Part shown: piece after piece, positions 7,901-14,351 of the stretch
Layout of the letters: each line of letters opens with the position of its first letter
Position numbering within the stretch: the stretch's first letter is position 1
From: CAVZVW01 sp963778845
GTDB taxonomy: Bacteria > Actinomycetota > Actinomycetes > Actinomycetales > Kineosporiaceae
Assembly: GCA_963778845.1 (NCBI GenBank)
Contig: CAVZVW010000009.1
Location: 1,178,001-1,242,000, forward strand
Length of the DNA: 64,000 nt
Direction of reading: 5' to 3'
Notes under the pieces: generated by a model
What the model saw: only the letters and a program-made list of their open reading frames with translations
What the model was told of the DNA's origin: nothing
The model's database searches: none
Position numbers and translations under genes: made by a program

Positions 7901-9488
7901 ACAGGCGGCTCCGGGCACGACGGCGGGCCGCACGGACGGGCACTCGTCACCGAACCACGACGACGGCCTCGTTCTCGGCCTGGCGGACAGGCCGGAGGAG
8001 CAATGGCAGGGCGTGCTCGCGTGGCCCGCGCAGCAGCACGTCGCGGTGGTCGGCGGGCCGCGAAGCGGGCGCACGACCACCCTGCGCACCCTCGCTGCCG
8101 GCGCCCAGGGCTCCCACGTGTACGTCATCGACGCGGCGGGTGGTTTGGCCGACGTCGCGCAGTGGCCCCAGGTCGGGGCCGTCTGCGCGGCCGCGGATCT
8201 CGAGCACTGCCGAAGGCTGCTGGGCCGCCTCGCGGTCGAGGTCAGCCAGCGCCGCGGGCGGCCCCACACGAGGCTGGACGGGACGACCCCGACCGACCGG
8301 CCTCGGCTCGTGCTGCTCGTCGACGGCTGGGAAGCCGTGTGCGACGCATGGGCGGGATTCGACCACGGCCGCCTCGTCGACGACCTGGTGAGGGTTCTTC
8401 GTGACGGGCCGTCGGTCGGCCTCGTGGCGGCCGTGTCAGGCGGGCGTGCTCTTCTGGGCGGGCCGCTGGCCTCCCTGCTCGCATCGAAGGTGGTGCTGCG
8501 CACCGGCGACCCGGTGGAGGCCGCCCTCGCCGGAGTCCCCCCCGGACTCCTGCCTGCCACGGCGCCCCCCGGTCGTGGCGTCGCCATCGGGCTCGTCCAC
8601 GAGGACCAGCCCACCGCACTGCAGGTGGCGATCGTCGCCCGCCAGACGCCGCCGTCCACCGAGGGCTCGTCGCCCGTCGCCTCGACATCCTCGCTGGGGC
8701 GTGTCGTCGGTGACCGGGCCGACGCCGCCTCCAGGAAGTGGCGGGTCCTTCCGCTGCCGTCGGTCGTGGACCTGGCCGACGTGCTCGCGAGTCTGCCCCG
8801 AGGTTGGCGATCCGCATCCAGCCTGCGCGTGCCCATCGGCGTGGGTGGCGACTCCTTCAGCGTTGCCTGGCTGGACCTGACCGAAGGTCCCGGTGCGCTC
8901 GTCATGGGTCGGTCAGGGACCGGCCGCACCACTGCGCTCGCCACGATCGGCCAGGCTGTGCATGCCGCAGGCGGCCAGGCGGTCGCTGTGGCCCGTGACG
9001 GTGCCGCACAGCTCCTGCGCGGGTGCGGACTCTGCGTCCTCGACCCGCGCGCGGGCGCGGGCGAGCTGGAGGCCCGGCTGGGCGGCGTCCACCCGGTCTG
9101 TGTACTGGTGGACGACTCCGCCCAGATCGTCGGGTCCCCCGCCGAGGACGTGCTGCTGAGTCACGTCGACGTGTCGGCGGCGCGACCCGTCGTCGCCTGC
9201 GCCCCCGCCGAGGCGGCAACTGCCTTCCGCGGGCTCGTGCCCCTTCTGCGCGGCAGCCGAACAGCCCTGCTGCTGGGCTCACTGGGCACAGGAGAGCTGG
9301 ACGTCATCGGCTACCGCCTGCCCGCCCTGCCGCCGGGCCCAGCAGGGCGCGCGCTGCTGATGAGCCGAGGTACCACCTGCTCCGTCCAGACGGCGCTACC
9401 GACGGCGCGGCTCGACACCGACGACGGCGCTCCCACGGACGCCGCGGACAGGCTCGACCCCGCACCGCGGCTCTCCTCCGCTCGCTAG
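4917..9488 (+). CDS. FHA-domain FtsK/SpoIIIE-type triple ATPase (EccC/EssC-like)
   Basis: The 1,523-residue protein has an N-terminal region; an FHA domain (about 146-262, with TWTLGRGADA, DVSRRHAEV and DLGSRNGT); two membrane segments (about 312-351); and three P-loop domains. The first has Walker A GTTGAGKS (about 702-709), LVLVDYKGGAAF and Walker B LVIVVDEF (about 812). The second (GGPRSGRTT, about 1046) and third (GRSGTGRTT, about 1331) have arginine in place of the Walker A lysine, so only the first is likely a full ATPase. Architecture matches type VII secretion motor proteins of the EssC (FHA-bearing) type. No WXG100 substrate, EccB, EccD or mycosin gene is in the window. The FHA domain is split by three 9-residue repeats. 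Function in a secretion or DNA-translocating complex is inferred. Confidence 0.75.
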   Translation: MKATSSPRNGPATRVRLRLTLRRLGPQPQCVDVELEAPGGTQWREAQPFVSAALPGSGSSPEGTPAAWACGGVPVPLDAVVGEHPLLDTAVLVVGPVEARGVEQPKGAQVAHGPEAAHGPEAAHGPELHCVGGPDAGLRLPLLRGTWTLGRGADALPRLADADVSRRHAEVVVDAGGPDDVVDAGRPDNCVDAGRPDEGVGTGRAGARQGHTPSPVLRVRDLGSRNGTALVEPDQPARRVGAAWADVPMGGVLLLGSSRLLVRMPVRESAALVGDRLGHLLVNRPPRIPRPDPHAEVRGPTTPTAAPSPRLSWAALLLPLALAVPVALVWHQPTFAMFAAMTATLGAGQVAVERLVGRRRSTAARDAHMRAVTEARAQVRRAVAHQRAAAEQDHPDLATIAATAAWPGPRLWERRRGDADLLHVRLGLGDVAASVLVHALADPAPVVTDAPVALDLLQAGVTGLAGPRDAVLGLARSFVGQVATLASPVDVTIEVLTSNTDDWTWARWLPHLASPPATEAAVHLVVLDGACVLRRQVGVAALLTSASTRGGESADPPASPGAPRAPRVCIITLDDDAHRLPVECGCTVVLGSAAAAATVRTPRRPDQVVRPDLAGPAWAASLARSLGPLRDATPTRAVALPSQVRLADLLPDALGGSDPLRAPHLARHWARHPEPGTAVLGVTVDGSWTIDLRRDGPHMLVAGTTGAGKSELLQTLVTSLAMGSHPDDLALVLVDYKGGAAFTGCARLPHVTGLVTDLDDALSRRALASLRAELRRRERLLRERGAGDLEQYRLARATATGGAHAGWPALPRLVIVVDEFRVLAEELPEFVDGLVRVAAVGRSLGVHLVLATQRPAGAVSADIRANTNLRIAMRVRDRGDSADVLDAGDAAMLDERHPGRGFARCGGGPLVAFQAARVTGCAREPSGVVVRRLDESSGTAPSAARATTAALGTDDDLALLVAAASAAAAELNAAPARSPWLPPLPPCVSLETLGAQAAPGTTAGRTDGHSSPNHDDGLVLGLADRPEEQWQGVLAWPAQQHVAVVGGPRSGRTTTLRTLAAGAQGSHVYVIDAAGGLADVAQWPQVGAVCAAADLEHCRRLLGRLAVEVSQRRGRPHTRLDGTTPTDRPRLVLLVDGWEAVCDAWAGFDHGRLVDDLVRVLRDGPSVGLVAAVSGGRALLGGPLASLLASKVVLRTGDPVEAALAGVPPGLLPATAPPGRGVAIGLVHEDQPTALQVAIVARQTPPSTEGSSPVASTSSLGRVVGDRADAASRKWRVLPLPSVVDLADVLASLPRGWRSASSLRVPIGVGGDSFSVAWLDLTEGPGALVMGRSGTGRTTALATIGQAVHAAGGQAVAVARDGAAQLLRGCGLCVLDPRAGAGELEARLGGVHPVCVLVDDSAQIVGSPAEDVLLSHVDVSAARPVVACAPAEAATAFRGLVPLLRGSRTALLLGSLGTGELDVIGYRLPALPPGPAGRALLMSRGTTCSVQTALPTARLDTDDGAPTDAADRLDPAPRLSSAR
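5246..5299 (+). repeat. In-frame 18-bp tandem repeat, three copies
   Basis: GGCACACGGTCCTGA recurs at 5246, 5264 and 5282, encoding AAHGPE units just before the FHA domain of the FHA/FtsK-type protein. The copies are identical, suggesting recent expansion in a linker. Confidence 0.9.
5432..5512 (+). repeat. In-frame 27-bp tandem repeat inside the FHA domain, three copies
   Basis: Three consecutive 27-base units encode VDAGGPDDV, VDAGRPDNC and VDAGRPDEG. They lie between the RRHAEV and DLGSRNGT halves of the FHA domain, that is, in a loop between two core strands. Confidence 0.9.
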
Positions 9489-9546
9489 CAGCTATGTCGA
9501 CCGGGCACCTCGCTCCCCGACGGTGCGACCGTGGCACAGTCACCCG

Positions 9547-10146
9547 ATGACCGAAGACAAGCCGTGGGTCCTGAACAGGCACGACGCCGATCACGGCCGG
9601 GGCTGGACCGTCCGGCCGGCACGGACGGGAGACACCGCGGCCATCCACGAGCTGGTCCACGCCCTCGCACGCTACGAACGAGAGCCCGAGGCTGTGGAGG
9701 CCACCGAGGAGGACCTCGCCGTGGCCCTCTTCGGTGCCGACCCCCGCGTTCATTGCCTCGTCGCTGAGACCCTGGCCGACGGTCTGGGCGAGCGCCCGGT
9801 GGAAGGCCCGGCTGAGTGTCCGACCGCCGGCGAGGTCGGCGGCGAGGTCGTCGGCATGGCCTTGTGGTTCGTGAGCTACTCCACCTGGCGGGGCCGGCAC
9901 GGCGTGTGGCTGGAGGATCTCTTCGTCCGCGAGGACCGGCGAGGGCTCGGCATCGGGGCCGCTCTGCTGGCCCGTCTGGCGGCCATCTGCCTCGACCGCG
10001 GGTACGCGCGCCTCGAATGGTCGGTCCTCGACTGGAACACCCCGGCCGTCGGGTTCTACCGGGCGCTCGGGGCCGACCCGCTGGACGAGTGGACGACCCA
10101 CCGGCTCAGTGGCGCATCGCTGGCTCGCCTGGCCGAGCGCGGCTGA
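9547..10146 (+). CDS. GNAT N-acetyltransferase, thialysine/diamine acetyltransferase-like
   Basis: The 199-residue product carries the GNAT core: GWTVRPARTGDTAAIHELV at the N-terminus, VWLEDLFVREDRRGLGIGAALL (acetyl-CoA binding motif RRGLGIGA, about residues 128-137) and RLEWSVLDWNTPAVGFYRALGA. The LEWSVLDWN segment and the following DEWTTHRL are typical of the small-molecule acetyltransferase group including spermidine/spermine and thialysine acetyltransferases. The substrate cannot be fixed from sequence; a polyamine or lysine analogue is the likeliest class. An insertion (about residues 79-98) lengthens the beta2-beta3 region. ATG at 9547 follows the previous stop by 58 bases. It lies upstream of an anti-sigma/sigma pair but has no obvious link to it. 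Confidence 0.85.
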   Translation: MTEDKPWVLNRHDADHGRGWTVRPARTGDTAAIHELVHALARYEREPEAVEATEEDLAVALFGADPRVHCLVAETLADGLGERPVEGPAECPTAGEVGGEVVGMALWFVSYSTWRGRHGVWLEDLFVREDRRGLGIGAALLARLAAICLDRGYARLEWSVLDWNTPAVGFYRALGADPLDEWTTHRLSGASLARLAERG

Positions 10147-10353
10147 TGCTCCGTCACGCGCGGGCCGGCGACGGTGTGGCAGCCACGTACGGCCGCCGAC
10201 CTGGCGTCGCTGTCACGCACGGCCGCCTGCGAGGGGTGCGTTCAGGACGCTAGCGTGGCGTTGCGCAGCGGGCATTGTCGATGGCGAGGCCGAGCTCATG
10301 CCGGGGGTGGCGACATTCCGATTGCCCAGTCACGACCCGACGCGAGCGACGTC

Positions 10354-10716
10354 GTGGAGCTGCGGGTGCCAGCGGACCCCGCATACCTCGCCGTCGTCCG
10401 CTCTGCGGCCGCAGGCCTCGCGGCCAAGGCCGGGGTGACCATCGACGAGATCGAGGACCTACGGATCGCCGTCGACGAGGCCTGTGCCCTTCTCCTCGAC
10501 GGGCGGGTGCACCTCGGCGAGAGCCTCACCGCGGTGTTCACGCTGCGACCCGTCGCGCTGGACGTGCATGTCGAGGGACCGGCCCTCCTGCCTCCACAGA
10601 GAGACAGCCTGGCGTGGACGGTCCTGGAGGCACTCGCCGGACGGGTAGAGACTGGGACGACGGGTGGCGGGTCGTGGATCCTTCTGTCCCACGTCGGCGG
10701 TCGGAGGAACCCATGA
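10354..10716 (+). CDS. Anti-sigma factor, RsbW/SpoIIAB-type histidine-kinase-like ATPase
   Basis: The 120-residue product VELRVPADPAYLAVVRSAAA...EIEDLRIAVDEACALLLDG matches small GHKL-fold anti-sigma kinases; DLRIAVDEAC is the N-box region (about residues 32-41). Such proteins hold a SigB/F-type sigma factor inactive until an anti-antagonist releases it. The stop overlaps the sigma-factor ATG (ATGA), the classic arrangement for a co-translated pair. I chose the GTG at 10354 because homologues begin with exactly this strand. The frame is open to 10174 but that part looks non-coding, and an ATT just upstream (10315 or 10321) cannot be excluded. The C-terminal G-box is weak (TTGGGSWILL). No anti-anti-sigma gene is visible in the window. 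Confidence 0.75.
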   Translation: MELRVPADPAYLAVVRSAAAGLAAKAGVTIDEIEDLRIAVDEACALLLDGRVHLGESLTAVFTLRPVALDVHVEGPALLPPQRDSLAWTVLEALAGRVETGTTGGGSWILLSHVGGRRNP

Positions 10717-11495
10717 GCGAGCGGACGGGGCGGGCGGTGCAGCCGCCGACGTCCACCGAGCCATGGGCCTCCACCCCTGACCTGCTGGCTCGGCTCGCGA
10801 CGCTGACCGCCTGCGACCCTCGGCGCGTCGATCTCAGGCAGGCGATAGTCGAAGCGGAGCTGCCCCTCGTCCATCACCTCGCCTCGCGCTTCCGTGGGCG
10901 GGGCGAGCCCTATGACGACCTTGTCCAGGTCGGCACGATCGGCCTGCTGAAGGCCATAGACCGCTTCGACCCCGAACGGGGCGCCTTCACGGCCTTCGCC
11001 GTCCCGACGATCCTCGGGGAGATCCGGCGGCACTTCCGGGACCGGGGTTGGGCACTTCGCGTGCCAAGACGGCTGCAGGACTTCGGACGTCGCGTGGCGG
11101 AGAGCCGCGAGCAGCTCACCCAGGAGCTCGGGCGCTCCCCGACGGTGGAGGAGATCGCCCGGCGCCTGGACGCCGACCCCGACCTCGTGCTCGAGGCCCT
11201 CGACACTGCCGGTGCCTACGCCACCGTTCCCATCCCCACCACCCCGGAGGAGCGCGACCTCATCGACCTGGGGTCGGTCGACGAAGGGCTCGCGCTCGTG
11301 GAGGTCCGCGAGACGCTACGACCCCTGCTGGCGCGGCTTCCGGCCCGCGAACGGCGCATCGTGGCGCTGAGGTTCGTGCGGGGCCTGTCCCAGTCGCAGA
11401 TCGCCTCCGAGGTCGGGGTGTCCCAGATGCATGTGTCACGTCTGCTGGCACGCAGCATCGCCACCATGCGGGAGGGCCTGACCGAAGAGGTATGA
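10713..11495 (+). CDS. RNA polymerase sigma factor, SigB/SigF/SigG family
   Basis: The 260-residue sigma factor has region 2 (EAELPLVHHLASRFRGRGEPYDDLVQVGTIGL, about residues 46-77, then RFDPERGAFTAFAVPTILGEIRRHFRD), region 3 (LGRSPTVEEIARRLD) and region 4 with a helix-turn-helix (LPARERRIVALRF, LSQSQIASEVGVSQMHVSRLLARSI). It belongs to the general-stress/sporulation group controlled by partner switching. ATG at 10713 has an excellent GGAGG seven bases upstream and overlaps the anti-sigma stop. Likely role, by family: stress or stationary-phase gene expression. No autoregulatory promoter of the GTTT/GGGTAT type was found upstream of the pair. Confidence 0.93.
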   Translation: MSERTGRAVQPPTSTEPWASTPDLLARLATLTACDPRRVDLRQAIVEAELPLVHHLASRFRGRGEPYDDLVQVGTIGLLKAIDRFDPERGAFTAFAVPTILGEIRRHFRDRGWALRVPRRLQDFGRRVAESREQLTQELGRSPTVEEIARRLDADPDLVLEALDTAGAYATVPIPTTPEERDLIDLGSVDEGLALVEVRETLRPLLARLPARERRIVALRFVRGLSQSQIASEVGVSQMHVSRLLARSIATMREGLTEEV

Positions 11496-11498
11496 CCG

Positions 11499-11891
11499 TC
11501 AGGGGCCGCTCTCGTGCACGAAGACGGCCGGGCTCACGGCGAGGGCGATCGCCGCCAGCGCCGCCACCAGCAGACCTGACCCGACGGACCACAAGGGGCT
11601 TCTGATCATGTACCACGCCACCGGGACCTGGACCAGCTGCCATGTGAGCACCGGCCCCCTCGCCCCGGGCCGGCCCTTCCAGACCAGCCGGGACATCGCC
11701 CCGAGGGCGAGCACCAACCCGACTGCGATCACTACCAGCCAGACCGCGGCGGCCGTCTGGCTGGCCCGCTGCGTGACCAGCCCGGTCACCAGGTAGGCAG
11801 TGGCAGCGGCAGCCGCCGCAGCCTCGAGGGCCACGATGGCGGCCAGCAGCCGACGAGGTGCCGCCGTGCCATCACGCTCGCGCTGCTCCAT
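11499..11891 (-). CDS. Four-helix integral membrane protein of unknown function
   Basis: The 130-residue product starts with a charged leader (MEQRERDGTAAPRR) and has four hydrophobic segments: LLAAIVALEAAAAAAATAYLV, TAAAVWLVVIAVGLVLALGAM, VLTWQLVQVPVAWYMI and SGLLVAALAAIALAVSPAVFV. A conserved-looking RLVWKGRPGARGPVL loop joins the second and third. I do not recognise the family beyond small actinobacterial membrane proteins of this topology. The ATG at 11891 is preferred over a start 27 bases upstream because GAGAGG precedes it. It converges with the sigma-factor gene, only three bases separating the stops, and is divergent from whiB1 across a 492-base gap. Confidence 0.65.
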   Translation of the reverse strand: MEQRERDGTAAPRRLLAAIVALEAAAAAAATAYLVTGLVTQRASQTAAAVWLVVIAVGLVLALGAMSRLVWKGRPGARGPVLTWQLVQVPVAWYMIRSPLWSVGSGLLVAALAAIALAVSPAVFVHESGP

Positions 11892-12106
11892 CGGCTGCCT
11901 CTCGCGCTCGTGCAGCACCGGTGGCGACGGGGCCGCCCGCGCCTGCGCACGACCGTGGTAGGCCTACCCGACGAGCCACCCGACCTGTCGCGCACCAGCG
12001 TAGGGCTGGCGGAGGGACCACGGGGGCTGGTCACGCCTACCCTGCGGGCATCGGCGCTGGCCAGAGGTCCCGCTGAAGCGATGGTGGAGCAATCTACTAA
12101 CAAACT

Positions 12107-12122
12107 GTAGTCAACTGACTAC
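12107..12122. promoter_or_regulatory. 16-bp inverted repeat in an AT-rich island, possible operator
   Basis: GTAGTCAACTGACTAC: two perfect 7-base arms (GTAGTCA/TGACTAC) around a 2-base centre, inside the lowest-GC stretch of the neighbourhood. It is about 260 bases upstream of whiB1 and about 215 upstream of the divergent membrane protein gene. The binding protein is unknown. Confidence 0.4.
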
Positions 12123-12184
12123 GGATGTGGCACGCTAGTCAGGACGTCCCGCCAACGGGGTCTGATTCACAGGCATCAGGGGCT

Positions 12185-12200
12185 TGTGAAGGCGGGCACA
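12185..12200. promoter_or_regulatory. Candidate CRP (Rv3676-type) binding site upstream of whiB1
   Basis: TGTGAAGGCGGGCACA matches the CRP consensus TGTGA-N6-TCACA at nine of ten positions. In M. tuberculosis, whiB1 is a known target of the cAMP receptor protein, so the motif lies where family knowledge predicts one. Its centre is about 190 bases upstream of the ATG, implying a long leader if it acts as an activator site. Confidence 0.45.
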
Positions 12201-12383
12201 AGGATGTGAGGCTGGACGTTGGTGCAAGCAGGAGGTCGCAAGGACGTGGCCTCCGATAGAACATGCGGTCTGCGCCCACCGATCTGGGTCAGCCGCGGAA
12301 GTGCCTTGACGTCGTCGGCCGCGCGATCGTGCGCGTCCGATCCAATGCGAGTGCCCCTCGTGGGCTGAGGAGTGAACTACCCC

Positions 12384-12632
12384 ATGGACTGGCGCCATCG
12401 GGCAGCGTGCCTCGACGAGGACCCGGAGCTGTTCTTCCCCATCGGGAACACCGGTCCGGCGCTGTTGCAGATCGAAGAGGCGAAGGCCGTGTGCCGGCGC
12501 TGCGAGGTCGTCGAGACGTGCCTTCGTTGGGCACTCGAGACCGGGCAGGATGCCGGCGTCTGGGGTGGCCTGTCCGAGGACGAACGCCGGGCGCTCAAGC
12601 GTCGTAACGCGCGGGCACGTCGCGCGGGCTGA
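12384..12632 (+). CDS. whiB1: Transcriptional regulator WhiB1
   Basis: The 82-residue product starts MDWRHRAACLDEDPELFFP and has the four iron-sulfur cluster cysteines at C9, C37, C40 and C46, the GVWGG turn and a basic tail (RRALKRRNARARRAG). Length, cysteine positions and the FFPIGNTGPA segment match WhiB1 of mycobacteria almost residue for residue. It is expected to bind a nitric-oxide-sensitive 4Fe-4S cluster and the primary sigma factor, acting as an essential regulator. The ATG at 12384 is chosen over the GTG at 12372, because GAGGAG lies 11 bases before the ATG but directly against the GTG. Its neighbour on the opposite strand is pdtaS, as in mycobacteria. A CRP-type site lies upstream. 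Confidence 0.95.
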   Translation: MDWRHRAACLDEDPELFFPIGNTGPALLQIEEAKAVCRRCEVVETCLRWALETGQDAGVWGGLSEDERRALKRRNARARRAG

Positions 12633-12700
12633 CCTCGCAGGGCCCCTATGGCTCGCGCAGGTCACTCGCGCACGCCGGCCGGGGCCGACCAGGAACCGTC

Positions 12701-12737
12701 GACGACGGGTCGCCCACGATGAGGGCGGCCCGTCGTC
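12701..12737. terminator. Terminator hairpin between convergent whiB1 and pdtaS
   Basis: GACGACGGG (12701-12709) pairs perfectly with CCCGTCGTC (12729-12737); a T-G wobble and CGCCC/GGGCG extend the stem to 15 pairs around a 7-base loop. AGGTTTG follows on the plus strand. The position between two convergent stops fits a bidirectional terminator, though a real U-tract is missing. Confidence 0.65.
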
Positions 12738-12744
12738 AGGTTTG

Positions 12745-14280
12745 TCAGCCACGGCTGCCCGTGCGCGACGAGCCCGGAACCGCCGCGTCAGGCGTGCCCG
12801 ACGCGGCGGGCACGCCTGACGAGCCCGGGAGTGTGACCTCGACCAGGGCCTGCGTGCCCCCCTCGGGCGGGGTGCGCCACTCGATCCGCCCGCGCATCTC
12901 GCCCCCCACGAGCTCCCGGACGATCTGCGTGCCCAGACCGCGACCGCCGGGGGTGAACCCGTCCGGCAGCCCCACGCCGTCGTCGGTCACGAGCGCGCGT
13001 AACGACTCCCCGTCCCGCTCCGCCCGCAGGGTGACCACTCCCCCGCGCTCGCCGAGGCCGTGCTCGACAGCGTTCGTGACCAGCTCGGCCAGCACGAGGG
13101 CCAACGGGCTCGCATGACCCGCACGCATCTCACCGAACTGACCCTCCCGACGGACGTGGACCGGGCCTCCGGCCGAGGCGAGCTCGGTAGCGAGCGCCAG
13201 CGTGCGGTCCACGACCTGGTCGAAGTCGACGATCTCGCCCAGGCCCTCGGACAGTGCCTCGTGGACCAGCGCGATCGTCGCGACCCGCCGCATCGCCTCC
13301 TGCAGCGCGATCCGGCCCTCCGCGGAGGGGATGCGGCGCGCCTGCAGCCGCAGCAGGGCAGCCACCGTCTGCAGGTTGTTCTTGACCCGGTGGTGGACCT
13401 CGCGGATCGTGGCGTCCTTCGTGAGCAGCTCCCGCTCCTGGCCGCGGACCTCCGTCACGTCACGGAGCAGGACGATCGCCCCGACCCGAGCGCCGGCCGA
13501 GCGCAGCGGGATCGCCCGCAGCGACAGCGTCGTCCCGCGCCCGTCCAGCTCGCTGCGCCACGGCGCGCGCCCGGCGAGCACGAGCGGCAGGGACTCGTCC
13601 ACGGGACCGCCGCCGTCCAGCAACGGCGCCACGATCTCCGACAGGGACCGGTTGAGGACGTCGCCGAGGTACCCCAGGCGGTGCAGTGCCGACACGGCGT
13701 TCGGGCTGGCGTAGGCCACGACGCCGTCGCGGTCGAGCCGAAGGAGACCGTCACCGACGCGCGGTGCCCCCCGGCGGCTGCCGGTTCCCGCGCCCAGGAC
13801 CGGGTAGTCGCCCACCGCCATCATGCGGGCGAGGTCGTCGGCACACTGCAGGTAGGTGAGCTCGAGCCGGCTCGGGGTTCGGGCAGCGGCGAGGTTGGTG
13901 TGCCGGGCGACCACCGCGACCACGCGACCGGCGCGCACCACCGGGATCGTCTCCTCACGGACGGGCACGTCGTCGTACCACTGCGGGTCACGTTCCCGGC
14001 AGACGCGCGCGAGGTCGTACGCCCGGTCGAGCTGCAGGCGGCGCCCGCGCGCCGTCCGCTGCCCCACGATGTCGTCGTAGTGGACCGTGGGTCCGGTGCT
14101 GGGTCTGCACATCGCCACGGCCACCCACGCCAGATCGTCGCGGGTGGGCACCCACAGCACCAGGTCGGCGAAGGACAGGTCCGAGAGGAGCTGCCAGTCG
14201 CCCACGACGAGGTGCAGCCACTCGACGTCGGCGTCGACGAGGTCGGTCTCGTCCTGGAGCAGGTCGTTCAGGCTCGGCAC
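12745..14280 (-). CDS. pdtaS: Sensor histidine kinase PdtaS
   Basis: This 511-residue cytosolic kinase has an N-terminal GAF-like domain (about 1-150), a PAS domain (about 175-280: LLRLDRDGVVAYASPNAVSAL), the HWE/HisKA_2 dimerisation box REVHHRVKNNLQTVAALLRL (phospho-accepting His at about 296) and a C-terminal ATPase domain (LVLAELVTNAVEHGLG, DDGVGLP, GLGTQIV). This is the PdtaS layout; the partner PdtaR, an ANTAR antiterminator, is not in the window. In mycobacteria pdtaS faces whiB1 just as here. The last ~25 residues (SSGVPAASGTPDAAVPGSSR) are low-complexity and are partly encoded by a perfect 14-bp inverted repeat (12787-12820), so the tail may be dispensable. Confidence 0.93.
   Translation of the reverse strand: MPSLNDLLQDETDLVDADVEWLHLVVGDWQLLSDLSFADLVLWVPTRDDLAWVAVAMCRPSTGPTVHYDDIVGQRTARGRRLQLDRAYDLARVCRERDPQWYDDVPVREETIPVVRAGRVVAVVARHTNLAAARTPSRLELTYLQCADDLARMMAVGDYPVLGAGTGSRRGAPRVGDGLLRLDRDGVVAYASPNAVSALHRLGYLGDVLNRSLSEIVAPLLDGGGPVDESLPLVLAGRAPWRSELDGRGTTLSLRAIPLRSAGARVGAIVLLRDVTEVRGQERELLTKDATIREVHHRVKNNLQTVAALLRLQARRIPSAEGRIALQEAMRRVATIALVHEALSEGLGEIVDFDQVVDRTLALATELASAGGPVHVRREGQFGEMRAGHASPLALVLAELVTNAVEHGLGERGGVVTLRAERDGESLRALVTDDGVGLPDGFTPGGRGLGTQIVRELVGGEMRGRIEWRTPPEGGTQALVEVTLPGSSGVPAASGTPDAAVPGSSRTGSRG
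12787..12820. repeat. Perfect 14-bp inverted repeat within the pdtaS 3' end
   Basis: GTCAGGCGTGCCCG (12787-12800) and its exact reverse complement (12807-12820) are separated by six bases. It lies in the low-complexity C-terminal codons of pdtaS, about 50 bases from the whiB1/pdtaS terminator. Confidence 0.85.
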
Positions 14281-14351
14281 CTCGCCAGCCTAGACACCGG
14301 CACCGGGACCGCCGATGCCGTTGCCCTCTGCCGCTGCCGGACGAGCGTCAC

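Larger units (their letters stand above)
11892..12383. promoter_or_regulatory. Long upstream region of whiB1
   Basis: This 492-base stretch has no convincing gene. It holds an AT-rich island (about 12090-12122) ending in a near-perfect palindrome, then a CRP-type site (12185-12200), a TAGAAC -10-like hexamer at 12257-12262, and GAGGAG about 11 bases before the whiB1 ATG. It presumably contains the promoters of both whiB1 and the divergent membrane protein gene. Confidence 0.5.

Noticed and set aside
10147..10353. SigB/SigF-type autoregulatory promoter upstream of the anti-sigma/sigma pair
   Set aside because: No GTTT-N15-GGGTAT-like element was found; the region looks unremarkable.
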